Source: Pelobates cultripes (lineage: Eukaryota > Chordata > Amphibia > Anura > Pelobatidae). From it: 64,000 nt of DNA. Where the stretch lies: positions 83,170,979-83,234,978 of the forward strand of contig OW240916.1 of assembly GCA_933207985.1 (NCBI GenBank), in the 5' to 3' direction. The notes beneath the pieces are model-generated. The model ran no database searches, was not told where the DNA came from, and saw only the letters and a list, made by a program, of their open reading frames with translations. The translations under genes and the position numbers were made by a program. Below, piece by piece: positions 12,300-23,530 of the stretch (the first letter of the stretch is position 1; each line of letters opens with the position of its first letter).

Positions 12300-12631
12300 C
12301 TAGCTAACTAGATAGATAGATAAATACTGATAGAAAGACAATGATGTTGTTAGATATTTAGATAGATATTGATATATTAGATAGGTAGAGAGATACTGAT
12401 TGATAGACAGACAGACAGATAGATAGATACTGTTAGAGAAAAAGAGATGTTAGATATTTAGCTAGATAGATATAGCTAGAAAGAGAGATGCTATTAGATA
12501 ATTAGATTGAAAGTGATAGATACTGTTTAGATAGATAGATACTGTTAGAAAAACAATGTTTTTAGATATTTAGATAGATACTGATATATTAGATAGGTAG
12601 AGAGATACTGATTGATTGATAGACAGACAGA
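12300..12631. repeat. GATA-type compound microsatellite (left part)
   Basis: Degenerate gatagatagatactgttaga and gttagatatttagata units. The array continues on the other side of the Tc1 element, at 13821-14015, so the transposon landed inside it. Confidence 0.9.
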
Positions 12632-12633
12632 TA

Positions 12634-13820
12634 CAGTGAGGGGAAAAAAGTATTTGATCCCCTGCTGATTTTGTACATTTGCCCACTGACAAAGAAATGA
12701 TCAGTCTATAATGTCAATGGTAGGTGAATTTTAACAGTGAGACAGAATAACAAAAAAAAATATCAAAAAGGTTATAAATTGATTTGCATGTCAATGAGTG
12801 AAGTAAGTATTTGACCCCTTCGACTTAGTACTTGGTGGCAAAACCCTTGTTGGCAATCACAGAGGTCAGATGTTTCTTATACTTGACCACCAGGTTTGCA
12901 CACATCTGAGGAGGGATTTTGTCCCACTCCTCTTTGCAGATCCTCTCCAAGTCATTAAGGTTTCGAGGCTGACGTTTGGCAATTTGAACCTTCAGCTCCC
13001 TGTACAGAATTTCTATGGGATAAAGGTCTGGAGACTGGCAAAGCCACTCTAGGACCTTAATGTGCTTCTTTTCAAGCCACTCCTTTGTTGCCTTGGCTGT
13101 GTGTTTTGGGTCATTGCCTTGAGATACCGTGTAGTTTTGGGCTGATTCCTCACCGTTCTCTAGATCATTGAAACTCCATGAGGTGAGATCTTGCATGGAG
13201 CACCAGACCTAGGGAGACTGACCGTTATTTTGTGTTTCTTCCATTTACAAATAATCAACTGTTGTCACCTTGTAGCCGATTTCAGCCTTGTGTAGGTCTA
13301 CAATCTTGTCCCTGACAGCCTTGACAGCTCTTTGGACTTGGCCATGGTGGAGAGTTTGAAATCTGTAAATCTGTAAAGTCTAGAATCAATAAAGTTTATT
13401 ACCCTATATTGAATTTTACCTTGAGGTATCTCTTGTGGGGTTGGTTTCTCTCCATATATTTAACCATCCTCATTTGTCTTTAAGAGTTTGGAATCTGATT
13501 GATAGCTTCTGTGGACAGTTGTCTTTTATACAGGTAACGAGCTGAGATTAGGAGAACTCCCTTTAAGAGAGTGCTCCTAACCTCCGCTCGTTACCTGTAT
13601 AAAAGACACCTGGGAGCCAGAAATCTTGCTGATTGATAGGGGATCAAATACTTATTTCACTCATTAACATGCAAATAAATTTATAACTTTGACATGTGTT
13701 TTTCTGGATTTGTTTTTGTTTGTTTGTTATGTTGTCTCTCACTGTTAAAAAACACCTACCATTAAAATTATAGACTGATAATTTCTTTGTCAGTGAGCAA
13801 ACGTTCAAAATCAGCAGGGA
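12634..13820 (-). mobile_element. Tc1-like DNA transposon, defective
   Basis: The left end is TA followed by CAGTGAGGGGAAAAAAGTAT. The matching right repeat (agcagggatcaaat-type sequence through ctgataatttctttgtcagtg) is present but has lost its outermost part of roughly 20 bp. The minus strand encodes only the C-terminal transposase (12825-13196), including [20 protein letters not shown] and [15 protein letters not shown]. The N-terminal DNA-binding half is missing. Near the right end lies a long palindrome (about 13533-13606) built on caggtaacgagc/gctcgttacctg. A roughly 125-bp stretch at about 13365-13490 interrupts the non-coding part. Confidence 0.85.
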
Positions 13821-14015
13821 TAGATAGATACTGTTAGAGAAATCGAGATTTTTTAAATATTTAGATAGAGATAGATAGATACATACATACATAGATACAT
13901 ACTGATAAACAATTATGTTAGATATTTAGATAGATACTGATTGCTAGATAGATAGATAGATACTATTAAAGAAAAAGAGATGTTAAATATTTAGATAGAT
14001 TGATAGATTGTATGC
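13821..14015. repeat. GATA-type compound microsatellite (right part)
   Basis: Continuation of the gatagatagatactgttagaga array from the left side of the Tc1 insertion. Confidence 0.85.
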
Positions 14016-14016
14016 T

Positions 14017-14660
14017 GATGCCAGTCATTGATTACAGCGATGTAGTACATGCATCTGCACCGCAATCCCACATTAATAAATGCAATACATTGTATAACTC
14101 GTTCTGCCGATTTTTGCTACAATGTCATTACAGGACCCACCATTGAGACATGCTAAAAGAACTAAACTGGCTGTCGCTGGAATCCAGACGCACCCTCCAT
14201 CTTTCCAGCCTCGTGTTTAAGAGCTTTTCTGGGAAACTCCCGCCGTACCTGAGCAAAATGCTCTCCTCGGCTGTTCCCACCTCCTATAACCTCTGATCCA
14301 GTACCAGCACTTTATTTAGTCTACCTCAATACAAAAAGAAAGCAGCCCGCTCCTTCTTCTTCTACAGAGCGCCGCAATTGTGGAACGACCTCCCGCACAC
14401 TTTAAAATCTTCCCCAACCCTAAAGTCCTTTAAGAGATCCCTCTCTACATACCTCAAAACAGAAAGCATGTGTCATGGTTGATTATACATGTCCTACCTG
14501 TTCTATGTTAAATTTTTTATATATTGTGTATTAATATTGTTTTGTATTTTATTGTACCATAATGTATCAATGCAATTTTTTGTGGACCCAGGACATACTT
14601 GAAAATGAGAGAAATCTCAATGTATCTTAACTGGTAAAATAGTTTATAAATAAATTTGAC
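14017..14660 (+). mobile_element. Rex1-like LINE 3' end
   Basis: The + strand translation gives the end of a CR1-superfamily ORF2: VIDYSDVVHASAPQSHINK, LKELNWLSLESRRTLHLSSL and APQLWNDLPHTLKSSPTLK, then a stop near 14480. Two in-frame stops mark decay. The 3' UTR ends aaatctcaatgtatcttaac followed by tggtaaaatag and ataaataaa, resembling Rex1/Babar-type tails. The 5' part is missing, as expected for truncated LINE insertion. Confidence 0.7.
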
Positions 14661-15600
14661 TGACACTACGCACAGCAGGTTTATAATTATTGTGGGATAT
14701 AAAGAATTTACAGAATGTAGTTTGCAATTGCCCCCAAAAATACTTCAGACCAAAATTAATATTACATCAACTCAATCCTGTATTAACAATTAAAAAAAAC
14801 AACAAAAACAAAAAAAGAAAACAAAAAACAAGTTTATTCCTAGAAAGAGCTTCTTTTATAACATGTTTTATGTACATACAATGAAACTTCATTAAACATT
14901 AAATGGATTATAATAAAATAAATGAAACATTCCCCAAAGTAGACAAAGGCCTACAGACCTGGATATAGCATACATTCTTCTTGCTAACCTTATTTCAGTT
15001 GCTAAATGCTATACACTTACTTGGTAGGTATCAAGCTGTTCGGCAGTAAAAATAGTTTGTTTGTTTCCCATTGCCTGTTTCTGTTTTTTTGATTCAAGAA
15101 ACCATCACTTTCTCTCTGTTACCCAGCTTTTATACGAACGTTGAATATTGAGATATTAAGGGCTACAGCAGCAAGGGTCAGACACAGGGGAGGATCAGAT
15201 AACAGTCCTATTCTTCCTGCATTTCGGAATCATAATAGGAGCATTTCATCAAATCTTTGATCTGAATAAAGAAGTCTGGCACACTGATGAGCATATAAAT
15301 AAACTGCTATAATTACACCGCTTGTTACATGTCCAACATATACTCATATTACACCATTTACTGTGTCTATTGCTAAAGCAGTCATTTGTCTTTGGAGGTG
15401 CACCCTAATTTAGGGGAAAAAAATAAATGATAAATATATATATATATTTTTTTTGTTAATTCTCTTGGTGAGACTAGAGTATACATTTTTAATTTCTGTA
15501 ATATTTTCATTCATAAATGTTTTAATTGTATTAAAAATATTATTGTTTAATTATCAAGTTGAGAATTCTTCTGATCGTTTTATAAGATAAGGCATGGAAC
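14661..15600. other. Unassigned AT-rich sequence
   Basis: No gene or mobile element recognised. A (TA)n run lies near 15436-15450. Confidence 0.4.
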
Positions 15601-17160
15601 TTTGTGTACACAGTCAGAGTTGCTTTCAGAAGTCTTGGGGCACCTAACAAACCCGCTGGCTGCCCATTTAGACGTACACTCTCTCCCTGCCCGGTCTAAC
15701 CGTTTCATCGGTGAATATCAGTTGTCCCTCAGGACTCCCATGATTCTAACCATACTGGCTGGATTGCCACCTGGCTGGTATTTTACCAGCACAGCCGATA
15801 ATCCAGACAGTGCCGGCATTTAGAATATACTGGCAGAATTGCCGGTAAATTTTGCGGCTGGCTATAGCCAGCCATCTCTGCCAGATACAGGGAGTCAGCG
15901 CGGTGCCTGTACACTGTGTATGTGGACAGCCTGCATCCTGTCTGTCTGTCTCTCGTGCTCTCTGTAGTCTGCAACCTCTGTCTTTTACCAAACGGAAAGT
16001 ATGAGAGGCAGAAAGAGAGAAGGTCTGTGCACATACACAGTGCAAGAGAGCATGCTGCCACACAATAGACACCAGGAAGGTGCTGAAGATGCCACGTGGG
16101 TCCTGTGGTAAGTGCAGGGGATGCCATGTGGGTCCTGGGGTAAGTGTAGGGGATGCCAGGCATCTTGGTGCAGAGAAAGTGCAAGGGATGCCATCTGGGT
16201 GAAGAGCAAGTGCTGTGGATGAAATCAGGGTGCCTGAGCAAGTTGTTTGTGGCAAAAAGATAGCACAGATATGCTGAGAGTAGAGAGATGACACAGATAT
16301 GCTGGGAGTAGAGAGATGGCACAGAGCTGCTGGGGGCAGAGAGTTGGCAAGGAGAGACAGGGGGCAGAAACATGTCACAGAGAAGCTGGGGGCAGGAAGA
16401 TGACACAGAGTGGCTGGTGGCAAAGAGATGACACTGGCAGGATGTTTGGGGGCACAAATGACACTGAGAGACTTTTTGGAGGCACTTATAGCCCATTGGC
16501 ATGATATACCATTTTTCACATCTAAATGCCCAAGTGTTTAGCACTTTAATTCTTTCTATTCAATTATATTGTATGTGTTGTACATCTATTTCATTTGTGT
16601 ACTTATTTCTGTCGCTGATGTTAATGGATTGCTAGAATTGCACTATGGGCCACTAAATTGTTTTTGCCCCCAAGGCCACAAGTTGCGAGCCATCCCCTGG
16701 CAGACACACACAAACACATACGCATTCCCAGACACATTCACAAATAAGCATACACACAGATACTAACACAAACACACATAGATACATATTGACAGACAGA
16801 CCAACATACACACAGCAGTCTTACGCACAGTGGCCCCCCCCCCCCGATGTGATACACTCTGGGACCTGTATAACAAGGCAAAGGGAACCTGAAATGAGTG
16901 AAGGGATGAAAGAAGTAACAGGGCAAAAGTGAACATTAATGGTGGAATCGGAACCTTCAATAATAAAGGAATAGAGACCTGTAATAGGTAATAAGGAACA
17001 CAAGAATGGGGACTTGTAATAGGGGGATAGAAAAACAAGAAAAGAGAATGAGGTGCAAAGAGTTGAGCAGGGTTGCATTTAAGACTTTTTCCCTTGTAAC
17101 TGCCACAGTTTAGTTGACCCTCATCATAGGAACAGCTCCCTGACAATTCCCTTGCATATA
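15600..17160. repeat. Repeat-rich block with minisatellites
   Basis: About 15770-15880 holds opposed copies of short blocks (ggctggtattttaccagc; gccggtaaattttgcggc), suggesting a transposon end. About 16080-16215 is a minisatellite of roughly 34-bp units around gggtcctggggtaagtg. About 16240-16490 is a second one of roughly 30-bp units around agagatgacacagatatgct. A poly-C tract sits at 16833-16846, followed by degenerate gggacctgtaataggg-type repeats to about 17040. The long minus-strand open frames here (15746-16544) come from the repeats and show no domain. Confidence 0.65.
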
Positions 17161-17169
17161 TGTAATATA

Positions 17170-18437
17170 TGCTGAACAAAATTATTAATGCAACACTGTT
17201 GTTTTTGCCCTCATTTTTCATGAGCTGAACTCAAAGATCTAAGACTTTTTCTACGTACACAAAGGGCCTATTTCTTTCAAATATGGTTCACAAATCTGTC
17301 TAAATCTGTGTTAGTGAGCATTTCTCCTTTGCCACTATAATCCATCCGCCTCACAGGTGTGGCATATTAAGATGCTGATTAGACAGCATGATTATTGCAC
17401 AGGTGTGCCTTAGGCTGGCCACAATAAAAGGCCACTCTAAAATGTGCAGTTTTATCACACAGCACAATGCCACAGGTGTCACAAGTTTTGAGGGAGAATG
17501 CAATTAGCATGCTGACTGCAGGAATGTCCACCAGAGCTGTTGCCTGTGAATTGAATGTTCATTTCTCTACCATAAGCCGTTTCCAAAGGCGTTTCAGAGA
17601 ATTTGGCAATACATCCAACAGGCCTCACAACTGCAGACCACGTGTAACCACACCAACTCAGGACCTCCACATCCAGCATCTTCACCTCCAATATTGTCTG
17701 AGACCAGCAACCCGGACAGCTGCTGCAACAATCGGTTTGCATAACCAAAGAATTTCTGCACAAACTGTCAGAAACCATCTCAGGTAAGCTCATCTGCATT
17801 GTCGTCATCCTCATCAGGGTCTCGACCTGACTGCAATTCATCATCGTAACCGACTTGAGTGGGCAAATGCTCACATTCGATGGTGTCTGGCACTTTGGAG
17901 AGGTGTTCTCTTCACAGATGAATCCCAGTTTTCACTGTACAGGGCAGATAGCAGACAGCGTGTATGGCGTCATGTGGGTGAGCGGTTTGCTGATGTCAAT
18001 GTTGTGGATCGAGTGGCCCATGGTGGTGGTGGGGTTATGGTATGGGCAGGTGTATGTTATGGACAATGAACACAGGTGCATTTTATTGATGGCATTTTGA
18101 ATGCACATTTTGAATGCACAGAGATACTGTGAGGAGATCCTGAGGCCCATTGTTATGCCATTCATCCACGACCATCACCTCATGTTGCAGCATGGTAATG
18201 CACGGCCCCATGTTGCAAGGATCTGTAACCAATTCCTGGAAGCTGAAAACATTCCAGTCCTTTCATAGCCAGCATACTTACTGGACATGTCACCCATTTA
18301 GCATGTTTGGGATGCTCTGGATCGGCATTTATGACAGCGTGTTCAAGGTCCTGCCAATATCCAGCAACTTTGCACAACCATTGAAGAGGAGTGGACCAAC
18401 ATTCCACAGGCCACAATCAACAATCTGATCAACTCTT
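17170..18437 (+). mobile_element. Tc1-like DNA transposon, defective, right end missing
   Basis: From about 17171 the sequence starts tgctgaacaaaattattaat, followed by the transposase at 17467. The transposase has the N-terminal helix-turn-helix (MPQVSQVLRENAISMLTAGM, then STRAVACELNVHFSTISRF) and most of the catalytic domain. The first catalytic Asp is kept (LFTDESQFSLY). The second reads Gly (LQHGNARPH, normally LQHDNARPH). The third, Glu, is a stop codon (PI*HVW at about 18296). A 14-bp duplication near 18095-18120 breaks the frame. Homology stops near 18437 and no right inverted repeat follows. Confidence 0.85.
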
Positions 18438-18589
18438 GGTACTAGAGCTGTGTGGAGAGGGCTGATATGGGATATCGCTGCATGTCCCTTCCCTCTCCAC
18501 TAACAGAATCCGCATGGGAGGAGTAGGAGGAACAGGAACTACAGAAGAAGCATATGGAAGATTGGCAGCAGGAGTCCTGAGAGCAGGTA

Positions 18590-18605
18590 CATGTGTCTGT
18601 GTTCA

Positions 18606-18636
<31 letters not shown>

Positions 18637-19040
18637 CTATTCAGCAGTCTGTGTGTGTATTCAGAAGTCTGTGTGTGCAGTCAGTGGGAATGTATTCAGC
18701 AGTCAGTGTGTATGTACTCAGCAGTCAGTGTAAATGTATTCAACAGTCTGTTTGTGTGTGTGCTCAGCAGAATGTGTGTGTATTCAGCAATGTGTGTGTA
18801 TGTATTCAGCAGTTTGTTTGTGTGTATTCAGCAGTTTGTATGTGTGTATGTATTCAGCAGTGTGTGTGTGTATGTATTCAGCAGTGTGTGTGTGTATGTA
18901 TTCAGCAGTCGGTGTGTGTGTGTGTGTGTGTGTGTGCATTCAGCAGTCAATGTGTGTGTGTACTCAGCAGTCTGTCTATGTGTACTCAGCTGCCTGTGTG
19001 AATGTATTCAACAGTCTGTGTCTGTGTGTGTATTCACAAG
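18590..19040. repeat. GT-rich minisatellite (tattcagcagtctgtgtgtg units)
   Basis: About 20-bp units of gtgtgtgtattcagcagtct alternate with pure GT runs. The same unit type recurs at 30405-30640, just beyond the right end of the L1 element. Open frames across it are artefacts. Confidence 0.9.
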
Positions 19041-19382
19041 TAAGTAGCAGTGAAAAATATTCCCTGTATTTGTATGTTTTGCAAATCGGATAGCGTAACA
19101 AAAAGTTCAATAAAAGCAAGTAGCTGCTGTTATGTAAAAGCTCAATAAAAAGTATCACAAAAAAGTAATAAGCAGAATAACCGCTACCAGCATAGGAAAA
19201 AAGCACTGAAGGGAAAAAAAAACAAAGACGGGGGCGAGGTAATAGAGGAGATATAGGCACAGAGAAAGGCTCGGAAAGGAGGGGGGAAAAGATAGAGAAA
19301 AAAAGGAAAGGAAAAAAAAAGGGGGAAAATAAGAGCCAAAGATTAAAATCTATAAACCCTAAATTATTCATACCTAATAATA

Positions 19383-20355
19383 ATGGCTACTAAAAAAATA
19401 GCCTCAGAATCTAAGCCTTCTTCTAAACGTGATAAAAGAGAGACCAAACAAGAACAAAATCTCGCTGTATATTTTTCCCCTCAATCTAAAGATCCTAAAA
19501 GCAACACATCTCGACTATCATTATCAAATCAAGATCTATCTTCTATGGAAACTAGCAAAGACAAGGATAATGAAGAAGTCACTATTAAAACATTGAATGC
19601 AAGTTTACAATCTATTTTAGAAGAAATGAAGGAAATTTCAATAAATTCCACAGAAATGCATCATGAAGTAAAAAGTGAAATTGTCAAACTAACAGATAAA
19701 TTTCAGGATATGGAAGACCGACTGAAGAACACTGATTTCCAGATAACTTTATTAACCCCTTAAGGACACATGACATGTGTGACATGTCATGATTCCCTTT
19801 TATTCCAGAAGTTTGGTCCTTAAGGGGTTAAATGAAGTAGTTAATACACTGACATCAAAAACTTGCAATCTTGAAAATAAAATAGTAGACCCTGAAGACA
19901 GATCCCGCAGGAAAAATCTTAGGTTCCATAACTTTAAGGACACTCATAAGCAAGAAGATTTACAAAATATGCTGTATGATTACTTCAAAACTCTGGGATT
20001 AAAATTAGATGGCTACAATGAAAAAATTGACAGATGTCACAGATTAAACAAACCATCAAATATAGCACCTGATATTCCCAGAGACATAATCACCTGTTTT
20101 CATTCATATGAATTTAAGGAGAAAGTTCTAAAAGCTATTAGAGACAAAGTCATTAAGGACGGGCTGTGCTCAAACATCAACACCAGAAAGAAAAGAAGAA
20201 TGTTTATGCCGGAAATTAATATTCTTAAGAGACACAATATTAGATTCAGATGGAGCTTCCCAACAAAAATGATGATACAAATAGATGGAAATATAGAGAC
20301 TTTTGACCACCCTGATAAGCTTAAGGCGTGGTTACAGAATAAGTCACTGGTTTAG
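19383..20355 (+). pseudogene. L1-like ORF1 (RNA-binding protein), split by a MITE
   Basis: The first part (19383-19751) is a Lys/Glu-rich region with a probable coiled coil (LNASLQSILEEMKEISINS and following heptads). The second (about 19832-20355) matches the L1 ORF1 RRM and C-terminal domain: DPEDRSRRKNLRFHNFKD, IDRCHRLNKPSNIAPDIPRD and an end at KLKAWLQNKSLV. The 72-bp MITE plus TTAA duplication adds 76 bp and separates the two. LINE ORF1 proteins bind LINE RNA and form trimers through the coiled coil; that role is known for the family, not shown here. Confidence 0.8.
19752..19831. mobile_element. 72-bp MITE with TTAA target duplication (copy 2)
   Basis: TTAA at 19752-19755 and 19828-19831 flanks a 72-bp unit with termini CCCCTTAAGGAC and GTCCTTAAGGGG. 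It is the same element as the one at 11220-11291 in opposite orientation, with about two differences. It sits inside L1 ORF1 coding sequence. Confidence 0.9.
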
Positions 20356-20459
20356 TCTCATAAAGGTTGGAGGTGGGGTTTGGAGGGGGAGAGGTATAAC
20401 TATACGGTTTCTGTTGTCAATATATTTTTCTTTCTCTTTTTTTCCTATTTTTTTTTTAC

Positions 20460-21300
20460 TTCACTGACACAATGACGAATACAGTAGAATTGATAAAGCT
20501 ACGAGAGCACAATTTGACGATAAATTTTTGATGTATGCATTTTCTAAGCTAAACCTAATGGTTGCAATAGGTGTAATATCACATGTGACAAGGGAATAGA
20601 CACAAAAACGGATAAGAATAGATATTTTATTCACTTGAATTAAATAATGTTACCCAATTAGTTGGGATATATAAATATAATCCAATGAATAATTTCTGAA
20701 GTAGTTATTTTTCTGAAGTAGTTATTTTTATTTCACTGACACAATGACAAATACAGTAGAATTGATAAAGTTACGAGAGCACAATACGATGATAAATTTT
20801 TGATGTATGCATTTTCTAAGCTAAACCTAATTGTTGCAAAAGGTGCAATATCACATGTGACAAGGGAATAGACACAAAAACGGATAAGAATAGATATTTT
20901 ATTCACTTGATTTAAGTAATGTTAGTCAATTAGTTGGGATCTATAAATACAATCCAATTATTAATTTCTGTATATATTACCACTCTTTTTTTTTTTCCGC
21001 TAATTAGATACTTTGATCATTAAGAAAGAAGAGACACTTCTCATTAATTTTTATTTCACTGACACAATGACGAATATAGTAGAATTGATAAAAGCTACAA
21101 GGGCACAATGCGATGCTAAATTTTTAATGTATTCACTTTTGTTGTAACACGTGTTTACATTTTTTCCATTTACTAGATTTTTACTGACTGCTAGTCACTT
21201 TGTTTAGACAATGGAATAGACATAAAAAGGGGAAAGTATAGATATTTTTATTCACCTGAATTAAGTAATGTTACCTAATTATAAAGGGTATTTATAAGGG
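20460..21300 (+). repeat. Three tandem ~0.3-kb repeats in the L1 ORF1-ORF2 spacer
   Basis: Three copies begin with ttcactgacacaatgac at 20460, 20732 and 21055, giving periods of 272 and 323 bp. Each carries the blocks acaagggaatagacacaaaa or close variants and ttattcac. Each ends near a ttagttgggat-type block, which is more diverged in the third copy. A short extra duplication of ctgaagtagttattttt lies at 20695-20728. Such repeats may act as internal promoter or RNA elements, but that is inference. Confidence 0.85.
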
Positions 21301-22597
21301 ACTTAACTACCTTACATATATAGTTTCACCAAAGTCCTTGGCTGCCCTATTTTATCCCCTCTTTCTGTGAAGTTTTCACAGGTACCCCTAATAGTCTATA
21401 TCTGCTGGAGGATCAGGGAATCACACGGGTAATAGTCCTTGGGGAACTTATTGTTAAATGTTGATGAAACGATGTTGTTTCATTTTTTGTTTCTTTTTCT
21501 GTTGTTTGTGTTTATGTTTATATGGTGAACTGGACATGGTCAGTCCGCAAATATTTACCCTAGCATTTGAATTATGCATTTATCACCCGATCAATATATA
21601 TCAAACCCTAAAATCTAGATGTTAAGACTCATGTCTATTAATGTACAAGGCTTAAATATAAGAAGGAAAAAGCAGATGTTTTATGATGCTTTAGTATCAA
21701 ATCGGATACAAATAGCTTTTGTTCAAGAAACCCATTGGTTGAGATCTGAATCACACAAATGGGGAGGAGAAAAATATAAATGTATATACCAGGCTTCTCT
21801 CCAAAATAACAAAAAATATGGAGTAGCGATTATTTTTGATTCAAATATAAAACATGAAGTAATATTAATTGACAGCGACCCCTGTGGAAGATTTATTATA
21901 ATCGTTTGTAAAATCGAAAGCACAATATATGCATTGGTTAATTTATATTTGCCAAATAATAATCCGACTGCACTGTTTTCAAAAATCATGAGCAGATTGG
22001 AAAATATAGCTACAGGTACTCTACTAATAGCAGGCGATTTCAACTGTGTTCTTGATCCCAAAATGGATTAAAAAAAAAAACACATATCCAGCTGAGATTT
22101 GATCGCCAGATATACAAACAATCTAGGACTTTGTCCAATATATGTTCCACACACGGCTTATATGATGCCTGGAGAGCAATACATCCAGACTCTCATGATT
22201 TTACGCAGTTATCTAAAGTCCACAATTCATATTCTCGAATAGACTTATGTCTAGTTACTGCTAACACACTCAAAGAAATCAGCACAATTCAAATTAAAGA
22301 TAGCACTTGGTCCGACTACAGTTTCATAATACTAGAAATAGGTAAACTTTTACCCAAATGTACAAACTCTTGGAGAACGGACGATTCGCTCTTCAAAACT
22401 AAATTAAACCAAGATTCCATAATAACGTTATCTAGATTTTTCTTGCTGGAAAACTCTAACCCTGATATTTCTGACTCTACCCTATGGGCTACATATAAAG
22501 CAGTTGTTAGAGGTTACCTTATTAAAATAGAAAAACAAACCAAAACTGCAATAAACATGGACTTGACCGATTTAAACATACAATATTTCAATGTGTC

Positions 22598-23271
22598 TGT
22601 AACGGATCGCCTGGCACCCCGACTGGGTACCTCCGTTGAAGGATGCTCCTAGCGCTTCCTGAGGACTCCAAGCACTGCAGCAGACACCACAACCACCGAA
22701 CGGGAGAAGCATACGAATGCTCTCAAGCATATGAATGCTGTAAGCAGCTGAACAGGAAAAGCATACAATCAGCTTACACTCCTGGCAATCAGAATACAAT
22801 CCAATTCCCCCAATAACGAGACGACACTTCATTTTGAGGTCAAGCAGAACTGACTGTACTGGCACATACAGCCTCTTTTATTCCCAATCCACAAACATAA
22901 TACTGCCCACAGGGTTTTGAAGTACAACCAATCAATCTGTACAATACACACAGACACTCCCACACAAAATCCTTCCCTCTGCCTGTGATATGATTACTGA
23001 ACACAATGGTTAATCTAATTATCACAGGCAGAGAAATACAGTATCATCCATTGTTCTCACCATGTGCCTCTGATACATGAAATGGTGGCCACCCAGTAAC
23101 TCCACAGTATGTCCCCAGATGGTTCTTAAAGGGCCAGCAGCAGCATAATAAAATACAATATGCCCAAATACTGTATTTAAAGGGCCAAATCTCCCAGGGG
23201 CTATAGTCAGCAGGCAGGAGGCGGGCAAACAGGCTTCTCCAATGCCCAGTGGCGAGGTTGGTTTCGCCACA
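22598..23271 (-). repeat. LTR (3' LTR of the minus-strand element), internally deleted
   Basis: Direct repeat of 25028-26023 starting tgtaacggatcgcctggcac on the + strand. Relative to the other copy it lacks the block at about 25476-25780. It carries the minus-strand polyadenylation-like AATAAAAGAGG at about 22878-22888. Confidence 0.9.
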
Positions 23272-23530
23272 TTTCTCCCCTTTCCCAAAAAGACTAACAA
23301 GGTATCTGGCCTCCTGTCGGTCAGTGCCTTGGTTAGTCCAGCAACCCACCCACAAAACAGAATCCGCAGTATAACCCACCCACCCCACAAAAATTGGTTA
23401 CTACACCAGGAGTAGTGGGTCGCTTGTCCAGGTCCAGGAGCTCCACCTCGGCTCTGGGGGGTACTAGCACTCTGGATCGGTGGGTTGCTGGGTGGGCAGA
23501 GACCAGCGGTACTCTGCCCTGGTGCCAGCG

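Noticed and set aside
15746..16544. Two overlapping minus-strand open frames of about 255 residues
   Set aside because: They overlap in different frames across minisatellite DNA and show no recognisable domain.
18514..19047. Cys/Val-rich open frame of 177 residues
   Set aside because: GT-repeat translation; three frames are open simultaneously.
20460..21300. Possible CRISPR-like or satellite array
   Set aside because: Only three long diverged copies inside a LINE; a CRISPR array is not expected in vertebrate DNA and no short regular repeat-spacer pattern is present anywhere in the window.
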